Positions 6,523-12,884 of a stretch of 16,934 nt of DNA are shown here, piece by piece. The notes under the pieces were generated by a model. That model was given only the letters and a program-made list of their open reading frames with translations, was not told the origin of the DNA and did no database searches. The position numbers and the translations under genes are program-made. The DNA lies in NCBI GenBank assembly GCA_964474655.1, contig CAYYTU010000061.1, forward strand, positions 1 to 16,934. The letters are read 5' to 3'. The DNA is from CAYYTU01 sp964474655 (lineage in GTDB: Bacteria; Chloroflexota; Anaerolineae; B4-G1). The first letter of the stretch is position 1, and each line of letters begins with the position of its first letter.

Positions 6523-7961
6523 AGCAAGGTGATCGCTTTCCCCGTCTCCTGCGCAGTCTGCACATCCAGCTATTTCTCTGGGCCGTGCTGCCGATCACCT
6601 TCGTGATCATCGCCCTGGCCTTCACCGGGGTCTACGCTCATCAACAGTCAATGCGGGATTTCGTGGCCGAGCGAGATCTGGATCTGGCTCGTCTGGCTGC
6701 GGAGGCGGTTGAGGACGGCCTGGCACACGGTGTCGTCGACGTCGAAGGAGAAGGGCTTTCGGCCTGGATGTCCCAACTCGCCGTCAACCGATCGGAGAGG
6801 CCCCTCATTATGGTCGTGGACGGCGAGGGCCGAGCGCTGGCTCATCCCGATCCGCAGCGGGTCGGGAGCGACTTGAAGGGGACCCCGGGCGTGGCGGAGG
6901 CGCTTCGGGAGCGCGAGGGAACCCTCATCGTCCCCAGCGTATCGAATGAATCGCTTCTGATCGCCTTCGCTTCCGTAGACGGGACCGATTGGTCGGTGGT
7001 GGTGCAGGAACCGGTGGAGGAACTGATCGGCCCCATCCTTCGTCTCTCCAGCCTGGCTCCCATTGTCGCCGCCGGCGCCGCCGTTCTTTCGATGCTGATC
7101 CTCACCTTCGGCTGGCGCACCATCGTCCGTCCCCTTCAGCAGCTGGCGCAGGCGGCGGAGCAGGTTTCCTGGGGCAATTTCTCCGCCACCGCTGGCGGCC
7201 CGTCCGTGGAACACCCCGTCGGCGGCGTGCAGGAGATCCGCGATCTTCAGCAGGCCATGACGGAGATGGTGGAGCGTATTCGAAGCTACGAGGCCGGGAT
7301 GCGCGATTACCTGGGCGCGATGACGGAGGGGCAAGAGGCCGAGCGCGCTCGGCTGGCCCGCGAGCTCCACGATGGCCCTGTGCAGGATCTGATCGCCCTG
7401 GGACAGCGCGCGGAGATGACACAGCGATTGATAGAACGCGGCGAGATGGAGCAGGCCCAGGCGCTGCTGGAGGAGCTGCGGAACGCCGAACTGGAGACCG
7501 TGGAGGAACTCCGCCGCCTCATCGGCGCGCTGCGCCCCGCGTATCTGGAGGACCTGGGCTTCATCCCCGCGCTGGAGATGTTAGTGCAGCAGGCTGCCGA
7601 ACAGACCACGGCGCAGGTCCGATTGGAGAAAGTGTGCGCGGAGCGGCGAGTGGCTCCAGAGGTGGAACTGGCCGCCTATCGCATCGCCCAGGAGGCGCTC
7701 AATAACGCCGTCCAGCACGCTCAGGCGCAGCACGTCAGCGTGCGGGTTCGCTGCGACGCTGACGGGCTTACGCTCTCTGTGATCGACGACGGCGTGGGGT
7801 TCGAACTGCCCCTACGCCCGGATCTTCTAACTCACGCCGGCCACTTCGGGCTGGTCGGAATACAGGAACGGGTCACCCGCCTGGGCGGCACGCTCCAAAT
7901 TCATACCGCCCCCGGGGAAGGCACGCGCGTCACCGTCCGCCTGCCCGGTCAATCCCAATAG
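6519..7961 (+). CDS. NarL-family sensor histidine kinase (Cache-like, HAMP, HisKA_3, HATPase)
   Basis: This is a 480-residue inner-membrane kinase. ATG 6519 overlaps the previous TGA (ATGA). TM1 is about residues 17-39. An extracytoplasmic domain of about 135 residues reads like a single Cache sensor (PLIMVVDGEGRALAHPDP, then GTDWSVVVQEP). TM2 is about 177-199, with a HAMP linker at about 200-255. The HisKA_3 motif is ARELHDGPVQDL with phosphoacceptor H284. The ATPase shows an N box (E392-A-L-N-N396), D424-G-V-G-F and a G2-like G441-H-F-G-L-V-G. Kinases of this group normally phosphorylate a receiver-LuxR regulator; here the adjacent LuxR protein lacks the receiver, so the target may lie elsewhere. 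Confidence 0.9.
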   Translation: MKQGDRFPRLLRSLHIQLFLWAVLPITFVIIALAFTGVYAHQQSMRDFVAERDLDLARLAAEAVEDGLAHGVVDVEGEGLSAWMSQLAVNRSERPLIMVVDGEGRALAHPDPQRVGSDLKGTPGVAEALREREGTLIVPSVSNESLLIAFASVDGTDWSVVVQEPVEELIGPILRLSSLAPIVAAGAAVLSMLILTFGWRTIVRPLQQLAQAAEQVSWGNFSATAGGPSVEHPVGGVQEIRDLQQAMTEMVERIRSYEAGMRDYLGAMTEGQEAERARLARELHDGPVQDLIALGQRAEMTQRLIERGEMEQAQALLEELRNAELETVEELRRLIGALRPAYLEDLGFIPALEMLVQQAAEQTTAQVRLEKVCAERRVAPEVELAAYRIAQEALNNAVQHAQAQHVSVRVRCDADGLTLSVIDDGVGFELPLRPDLLTHAGHFGLVGIQERVTRLGGTLQIHTAPGEGTRVTVRLPGQSQ

Positions 7962-7970
7962 GTGATCGCT

Positions 7971-8132
7971 CTTGTGTAGAAGTTTGCACAGATGTCGCCC
8001 AGCGACTGAAGTCGCGGGCTACCCCTTGCGAAGCCGCTGAAGAGCGGCTTCGCAGTCGGCGTAGGCCGACTGCGCCGGTCGTAGCACGCGGTTTCACCCG
8101 CTGTGCCAAGCCCGTGCAAAGAACTACACAAG
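7971..8132 (+). mobile_element. MITE-like 162-bp element with terminal inverted repeats
   Basis: The ends CTTGTGTAGAAGTTTGCAC (7971-7989) and GTGCAAAGAACTACACAAG (8114-8132) are inverted repeats matching at 16 of 19 positions. Inside are successive hairpins: a 6-bp stem at 8002-8015, an 11-bp perfect stem at 8028-8038/8043-8053 with a GAAG loop, a 9-bp perfect stem at 8052-8060/8065-8073 with a GTAG loop, and an imperfect stem at about 8084-8106. There is no coding capacity and no clear target duplication. It resembles non-autonomous palindromic elements, placed 10 bp after the kinase stop. Confidence 0.6.
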
Positions 8133-8136
8133 AACG

Positions 8137-8165
8137 TTGGCAATATGGGGATAGTATTGTATAAT
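8137..8165 (+). promoter_or_regulatory. Strong sigma70 promoter
   Basis: TTGGCA (8137-8142), 17 bases, then perfect TATAAT (8160-8165). No protein gene follows. A hairpin and T-rich tract come about 57-68 bases after the predicted start near 8172. Confidence 0.6.
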
Positions 8166-8171
8166 GATTGT

Positions 8172-8239
8172 CCTGGGGCGCCTCCCTTCGTGGTCCGGTC
8201 TGTCAAGGTTTGGTCACTTCGGGAGGCGTTTTCCTTTTT
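8172..8239 (+). ncRNA. Candidate small RNA, about 68 nt
   Basis: This would be the transcript from the promoter at 8137-8165 to the terminator-like end. CGCCTCCC (8179-8186) pairs perfectly with GGGAGGCG (8221-8228), closing a loop of 34 bases that can form an inner GTG/CAC pairing. TTTTCCTTTTT follows (8229-8239). I know no family that it matches, and the promoter and terminator are the only evidence. It could also be a leader or an orphan transcript. Confidence 0.4.
8179..8239 (+). terminator. Intrinsic terminator-like hairpin
   Basis: An 8-bp perfect GC-rich stem (8179-8186 with 8221-8228) is followed directly by TTTTCCTTTTT. The long loop is unusual for a terminator, so the stem may also be the closing helix of the RNA. 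Confidence 0.45.
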
Positions 8240-8465
8240 CTCTCGTTTGCTTCCCCAGCTTGCCATTATCCTCTGTAGCGCCATTTTCGTCAACCCAACG
8301 TTACCTTCAAAGCCGCTCCCTGCCGCACTCCTTCCCTCCAGCCAGTGTGACCGCCCTTCGTCCAGCTCCGCAGCTGTTCCATTCAATTTGGCCGGAATGT
8401 GCTCTATTTTAGCCAAACAATGTGGCCCATAACAATAGGGGCTTGGGCTGAGTAGAATTCACAGG
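8240..8465. other. Intergenic stretch with no supported feature
   Basis: Open frames here are short, lack ribosome-binding sites and show no recognisable motifs. I see no promoter, RNA gene or repeat in this part. Confidence 0.5.
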
Positions 8466-8494
8466 TTGGAGTGAAGGCAATCGTGTGATATAAT
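8466..8494 (+). promoter_or_regulatory. Strong extended -10 sigma70 promoter
   Basis: TTGGAG (8466-8471), 17 bases, then perfect TATAAT (8489-8494) preceded by TGA (8486-8488), making an extended -10. The predicted start is near 8501. It drives the structured leader or RNA that follows and, by readthrough, possibly mod. Confidence 0.65.
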
Positions 8495-8500
8495 GGACGT

Positions 8501-8636
8501 TGAAAGCCCCAGCGCTCTGCGTAGGAGCCCGAGGCTGTGGCCGAGGCGGGCCAAGCGCCCCGACGGGCTTATTCTAGCATCAGGCGTGTCGTTGGACGAA
8601 CCCGTCGCCGTCAAGCACGGTGTGGCGGGTTTTTGT
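8501..8636 (+). ncRNA. Candidate structured leader RNA with terminator/antiterminator pairing
   Basis: This is an RNA of about 136 nt between a strong promoter and an intrinsic terminator. Three competing helices can be drawn. CGACGGG (8561-8567) is perfectly complementary to CCCGTCG (8601-8607), which is the 5' arm of the terminator, and so would act as an antiterminator. CGGGCT (8564-8569) can instead pair with AGCCCG (8526-8531), and GGGCTT (8565-8570) with AAGCCC (8504-8509), either of which would free the terminator. This is the logic of a riboswitch or attenuator. I match it to no known class (not tmRNA, SRP RNA, RNase P or T-box by eye); a 6S-like or stand-alone small RNA is also possible. 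The next gene is mod, 126 bases on. Confidence 0.45.
8601..8634 (+). terminator. Intrinsic terminator
   Basis: CCCG (8601-8604) pairs with CGGG (8626-8629) and CCGT (8608-8611) with ACGG (8617-8620), with a CAAGC loop and some pairing between. TTTTT (8630-8634) and further T-rich sequence follow. Confidence 0.6.
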
Positions 8637-8761
8637 TTGTTGTTGGCCATTTTCAATCTCAGCAAAACTGAGCGATTCCCCGCGGACTAGAGAGCTTCTG
8701 AATCATACCTTGTCACATACTCTCTTGCTCTCACGAGATAGACTGACGAGAGGTGGTAAGC

Positions 8762-11700
8762 ATGCCAGACGAGCGAGATAAGAACCGCAAGAAACTACAA
8801 TCACTCCTCCGTGACTTGTTCCAGTTCGACCATGCCGATCTCGATTTCGGCATCTATCGCATCATGAACGAGAAGCGGGATGAGATCGAGCGCTTCATCG
8901 AGCACGATCTGCTCGATGTGGTGGAGGATGCGTTGGCGCGTTTCCGGGAAGCTGATCGCGAGGAATTGGAGGCGCAGCTGGCCGAGAAACGGTCGCAGTT
9001 GGGTGGAGAAGCGCTTGACGAGGACGGTGCGGTGCGCGAGCAGTTTCGCGGCATACCCATCGCCCAGGAGTATATGGATCTGCGGCGCCAACTGCGGCAA
9101 ATGGAAGTCGCCGAGGAGACTGAGGCTCGCGTCTTCAATGACCTGTGGCGCTTCTTCAACCGCTACTACGACCAGGGCGACTTCCTCACCGAGCGCCGCT
9201 ACTCCTCGCGTGGGGCCAAGTACTGCGTGCCCTACAACGGCGAGGAGGTGATGCTCCACTGGGCCAATCGGAAACAGTATTACGTCAAGACCACTGAACG
9301 CTTCACCGATTACCGTTTCAAGGCTGGTGAATACACCGTTTGGTTCCAGTTGCAGCAAGCCGACGTGTCTCAGGATAACGTCAAGGGAAACACGCGCCAC
9401 TTTGTGCTCCACGACGAGGAGCAATTGACCTACGACGAGGAGTCTGGAACGCTCACTATTCCGTTTGCTTATCGGCCCCTCACCGACGATGAAGAGGACC
9501 AATACGTAGCCGTGCATAATGAGCTTACGTCTGATGATAAATCTCGTTTGAAACGAGGGTACATCTGTGAAGCCCTGGAGCATCGGATTCTGGATGATCT
9601 TGAGGACACAACACTGAAGGCTAGCCTGTCCGCAGCGGCGCCGGGCAAGGAGCGGTCGGTGCTTTACGATCATCTCAACCGTTACACCGCCCGCCACACG
9701 ATGGATTACTTCGTCCACAAAGACCTGGGCGGCTTCCTGCGCCGCGAGCTCGACGTCTTCCTCAAGACCGAGGTGATGCACCTGGGCGACGTAATAGAGG
9801 ATGAGGCCGGCGAGGTCACGGCACATGTGCTCACGCGCATGCGCGTCGTGCGGCAGATCGCTCGTCGTATCATCGACTTCCTGGCTCAGATCGAGGATTT
9901 CCAGAAGCGGCTCTTCGAGAAGCGGAAGTTCGTGGTGCAGACCGACTACTGCGTCACGCTGGATCAGGTGCCGGAGTCGCTCTATCCGGAGATCCTGGAG
10001 AACGAGGCCCAGTTGGAGGAATGGCGGCAGCTCTACCGGATGGACGAGTGGGAGAACGATCTCTTCTGGCAGGGGACGTTCGATGAGGCGTTTCTGCGAA
10101 ACCATCCCTATTTGATGATCGACACCGCTTTCTTCGACGAGGACGTCAAGGCGCGGCTGCTGGCGAGCTTCGACGACCTGGACGGGGCCACCGATGGCGT
10201 GCTGATCCACGGGGAGAACTTCCAGGCGCTCAATCTGCTGAGGGAGAAGTATCGGGAGCGAGTGAAGTGTATCTACATTGATCCGCCGTACAATACGGGA
10301 AATGATGGGTTTGTCTACAAGGACAATTATCAGCATTCTTCCTGGCTGACTATGATGAGGGATCGAATGCAGTCATGCCGCCCAATACTAACGCAAAACG
10401 GGGCCATCTTCATTAGTATCGACGACAATGAGGTTCATAGGCTCAACAATCTCTTGCGTGGACTCTATGGTGAAGACAACTCAGCCGCTTTACTGATAGC
10501 AAGGACAAATCCACGAGGTCGCACTCTGGATCGTTACATAGCAAAGACGCACGAGTACATCACTGCTTTTGTCAAGGAGCCTGTTGAAAGCGCAATATCG
10601 GAAGTTCCAAAGCCGGAGCGAATGATTGCTGAGTACGACAAAGAAGACGAACAAGGAAGGTATCGAGAACTGGGGCTCAGAAACAGGAACCCCGTCTTCA
10701 CCCGAGAGAACAGGCCGAACTTATTCTTTCCCTTGTACGTGACCCCCGATACGGGAGCAGTCTCTGTACAGGAGCGCGAAGGGTACGACATAGAAGTCTA
10801 TCCAAGAAACTCCCAGGGAGAGGACGATTGCTGGACGTGGAGTCAAGAGAGAGTCTCTGAAAATGCGGACGTGCTCGTGGGGCGGCAAGTATCAACCGGG
10901 ACCTGGCGAGTCTATCGAAAAGACTACCTGAGAGATGAGTCTGGTAGTGTTGCCACCACTATGGTCAAGTCCGTGTGGCTCGACAAGTCGATCAACAACG
11001 AGTGGGGCAAGGAAGCCCTAAGGGATCTAATTGGGTATCATACAGTTGATTTTCCCAAGGCGGTGGAATTGATCAGGAAATGCATTGAAATAGGAGCGAC
11101 AGAAGACGGCTGGGTGATGGACTTCTTTGCCGGCTCCGGCACCACGGCACACGCGGTGATGGACCTCAACCGCGAGGATGCTTCGGCAGGCTCAGCACAG
11201 GACGGCGGCGACCGAAAGTACATCCTGGTCGAGATGGGCGACTACTTCGATACCGTGCTCAAGCCCCGCGTCCTCAAGGTGGCCTTCTCTGCCAACTGGA
11301 AGGACGGCGTGCCCCAGGACCGCGACGGGATGAGCCACATGGTCAAATACCACCGCCTCGAGTCCTACGAGGATGCCCTGAACAACATCCGCGTCCGCCA
11401 GCCGGACGGCGCCCAACTGGAGATGTTCCGGGAGCTCGATGACTACATGTTGCACTACATGCTCGACTTCGAGACCCGCGGCAGCCCCACGCTGCTGGCC
11501 CCGGAGGCTTTCGAGAAGCCCTTCGACTACACGCTCAAGATTCAACAAGGCCACGAGAGCCCCGATGACGTCAAGGTCGATCTGGTGGAAACCTTCCACT
11601 ATCTGATCGGTATGCACGTGCAGAGGCTGGAGCGGCACGAGCACCAGGGCCGCACCTACGTCGTCTCCCGCGGCGAGGTGCGCACGGAACAGGGCATCGA

Positions 11701-11887
11701 ACACGTGGTCGCCATCTGGCGCGACACCGAGGGGCTCGACATAGAGCAGGAGGCCGACTGGGCCAACGCCGAGCTGCTCACCGATCTAGTGGATCGAGTC
11801 TACGTCAACGGCTACGAGCACTGCATCTCCCAGGGCGAACCCACGGAGATCGCCTTCCGCAAGCGAATGGAGGCAGATAACCACTAA
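8762..11887 (+). CDS. mod: Type III restriction-modification methyltransferase (Mod), N-terminally extended
   Basis: This is a 1041-residue adenine-N6 DNA methyltransferase of the beta class that sets the specificity of the type III system with Res. ATG 8762 has GAGAGGTGG (8748-8756) five bases upstream; a GTG at 8753 lies inside that site. The catalytic motif is D507-P-P-Y510 in CIYIDPPYNTGNDGFVY, and the AdoMet motif is D787-F-F-A-G-S-G-T-T795. Catalytic motif before AdoMet motif is the beta order, with target recognition between them. About 500 residues precede DPPY, far more than in EcoP1I/EcoP15I-type Mod, starting with LFQFDHADLDFGIYRIMNEK. The segment between the two motifs (about 10290-11100) is visibly less GC-rich than its flanks. 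The last two codons and the stop (11879-11887) belong to a palindromic repeat copy. Confidence 0.9.
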   Translation: MPDERDKNRKKLQSLLRDLFQFDHADLDFGIYRIMNEKRDEIERFIEHDLLDVVEDALARFREADREELEAQLAEKRSQLGGEALDEDGAVREQFRGIPIAQEYMDLRRQLRQMEVAEETEARVFNDLWRFFNRYYDQGDFLTERRYSSRGAKYCVPYNGEEVMLHWANRKQYYVKTTERFTDYRFKAGEYTVWFQLQQADVSQDNVKGNTRHFVLHDEEQLTYDEESGTLTIPFAYRPLTDDEEDQYVAVHNELTSDDKSRLKRGYICEALEHRILDDLEDTTLKASLSAAAPGKERSVLYDHLNRYTARHTMDYFVHKDLGGFLRRELDVFLKTEVMHLGDVIEDEAGEVTAHVLTRMRVVRQIARRIIDFLAQIEDFQKRLFEKRKFVVQTDYCVTLDQVPESLYPEILENEAQLEEWRQLYRMDEWENDLFWQGTFDEAFLRNHPYLMIDTAFFDEDVKARLLASFDDLDGATDGVLIHGENFQALNLLREKYRERVKCIYIDPPYNTGNDGFVYKDNYQHSSWLTMMRDRMQSCRPILTQNGAIFISIDDNEVHRLNNLLRGLYGEDNSAALLIARTNPRGRTLDRYIAKTHEYITAFVKEPVESAISEVPKPERMIAEYDKEDEQGRYRELGLRNRNPVFTRENRPNLFFPLYVTPDTGAVSVQEREGYDIEVYPRNSQGEDDCWTWSQERVSENADVLVGRQVSTGTWRVYRKDYLRDESGSVATTMVKSVWLDKSINNEWGKEALRDLIGYHTVDFPKAVELIRKCIEIGATEDGWVMDFFAGSGTTAHAVMDLNREDASAGSAQDGGDRKYILVEMGDYFDTVLKPRVLKVAFSANWKDGVPQDRDGMSHMVKYHRLESYEDALNNIRVRQPDGAQLEMFRELDDYMLHYMLDFETRGSPTLLAPEAFEKPFDYTLKIQQGHESPDDVKVDLVETFHYLIGMHVQRLERHEHQGRTYVVSRGEVRTEQGIEHVVAIWRDTEGLDIEQEADWANAELLTDLVDRVYVNGYEHCISQGEPTEIAFRKRMEADNH
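11180..11201 (+). repeat. Short dispersed-repeat-like insertion inside mod
   Basis: GCTTCGGCAGGCTCAGCACA (11180-11199), followed by GG, resembles the TTCGACAGGCTCAG-type repeat I recall from many environmental genomes. It encodes an Ala/Ser/Gly loop (ASAGSAQDGG) shortly after the AdoMet motif, between LNRED and the strand KYILVEMGDYF. Identification is from memory and from the low-complexity peptide. Confidence 0.4.
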
Positions 11888-11995
11888 GGCACAAAGGCTT
11901 TTCTTAGCGACTTCGTGTCTTGGTGGTGAAAATCAACCACTAAGGCACAAAGGCACAAAGGTTTTTCTTAGTGACTTCGTGTCTTGGTGGTAAAC
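11880..11995 (+). repeat. Palindromic repeat array, left side (2 units)
   Basis: Unit 1 (11880-11935) is 56 bp: a 17-bp left arm ACCACTAAGGCACAAAG, a 14-base loop, a 17-bp right arm CTTCGTGTCTTGGTGGT and an 8-base tail. The arms match at 14 of 17 positions, and two of the three mismatches are G.U pairs in RNA. Unit 2 (11936 to about 11995) has an extra GCACAAAG copy. The array fills the space between mod and the GxxExxY gene. Confidence 0.85.
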
Positions 11996-12008
11996 AAGGA
12001 GAGATAGA

Positions 12009-12401
12009 ATGCCTTTTGCTCCGACAACTGATGAAGAAGAAAGGGTAGCCACAGCTATTGTGGATGCCGCATTTGCCGTTCACAAGGAGCTTGGTCCAGG
12101 CTTGTTGGAACAAGTTTACGAGGTCTGCTTCTGCCATGAATTAGCGAAACGCAGATTATCCTATGATCGGCAGGTTGTAGTGCCAATCGTCTATGATAAC
12201 ATCACCTTTGACGAGGGGTTTCGTCTCGACGTTTTGGTGGAAGACCTCATTATCTGCGAACTGAAAGCGGTGGAGACTGTGCATCCCGTGTTCACCGCGC
12301 AACTCTTAACCTACCTGAAACTAACCGAAAAACGACTCGGGTTCCTGATCAATTTCAACGTGTCCTTGATCAAAGATGGCATTGATCGTGTGATACTCTA
12401 A
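12009..12401 (+). CDS. GxxExxY protein, PD-(D/E)xK nuclease-like
   Basis: This is a 130-residue protein with AAGGAGAG (11996-12003) before ATG 12009. Near the N-terminus it has G31-L-L-E34-Q-V-Y37, the signature that names the GxxExxY family. The core has D74 in FRLDVLV and E84-L-K86 in IICELKAVE, which fits a D...E-x-K nuclease active site with all three residues present. The C-terminal part (TAQLLTYLKLTEKRLGFLIN) is typical of the family. No activity has been firmly shown for the family as far as I know. It sits between mod and res, with palindromic repeats hard against both sides: its stop TAA (12399-12401) runs into the next repeat copy. It is less GC-rich than mod and res, which suggests separate origin. 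It could be a mobility factor for the repeats, an accessory nuclease of the restriction system, or a passenger. Confidence 0.85.
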   Translation: MPFAPTTDEEERVATAIVDAAFAVHKELGPGLLEQVYEVCFCHELAKRRLSYDRQVVVPIVYDNITFDEGFRLDVLVEDLIICELKAVETVHPVFTAQLLTYLKLTEKRLGFLINFNVSLIKDGIDRVIL

Positions 12402-12861
12402 CCACAAAGACCCAAAGGCTTTTCTTAGTGACTTCGTGTCTTGGTGGTAAAAATAACCACTAAGGCACAAAGGCACAAAGGTTTTTCTTAGTGACTTCGT
12501 GTCTTGGTGGTGAAAATCAACCACTAAGGCACAAAGGCTTTTCTTAGCGACTTCGTGTCTTGGTGGTGAAAATCAACCACTAAGGCACAAAGGCTTTTCT
12601 TAGCGACTTCGTGTCTTGGTGGTGAAAATCAACCACTAAGGCACAAAGGCTTTTCTTAGCGACTTCGTGTCTTGGTGGTGAAAATCAACCACTAAGGCAC
12701 AAAGGCNNNNNNNNNNNNNNNNNNNNNNNNNNNNNNNNNNNNNNNNNNNNNNNNNNNNNNNNNNNNNNNNNNNNNNNNNNNNNNNNNNNNNNNNNNNNNN
12801 NNNNNNCCACTAAGGCACAAAGGCTTTTCTTAGCGACTTCGTGTCTTGGTGGTGAAAATCA
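12401..12861 (+). repeat. Palindromic repeat array, right side (at least 7 units, interrupted by the gap)
   Basis: Unit starts (ACCAC) are at 12401, 12456, 12520, 12576, 12632 and 12688; the last full copy before res is 12807-12861, missing only its first base at the gap edge. Unit 3 is 55 bp and diverged; unit 4 is 64 bp and matches unit 2, including the extra 8 bases. Units 5, 6 and 7 and the final copy are identical to unit 1. Head-to-tail identical copies without unique spacers exclude a CRISPR and indicate recent expansion. The last copy ends about 10 bases before the res ribosome-binding site. Confidence 0.85.
12707..12806. other. Assembly gap (100 N)
   Basis: Exactly 100 N in the middle of repeat unit 8, the usual placeholder for a gap of unknown size. 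The true number of repeat copies, and anything else inside, is unknown. Confidence 0.98.
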
Positions 12862-12884
12862 CAGGCGTTTTGAGGGGGAATTTT

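Noticed and set aside
8103..8432. 109-residue plus-strand open frame
   Set aside because: It begins within the MITE-like element and crosses a promoter and terminator; composition is not protein-like and there is no ribosome-binding site.
8493..8690. 65-residue plus-strand open frame
   Set aside because: It starts inside the -10 element of a strong promoter, runs through the terminator hairpin, and has no ribosome-binding site.
8801..10336. 511-residue open frame on the minus strand
   Set aside because: It is the antisense shadow of mod, low in domain signal, with no upstream start signals.
11880..12861. CRISPR array
   Set aside because: Repeats are directly adjacent, and their arms, loop and tail make up the whole period, so there are no unique spacers; no cas genes are present.
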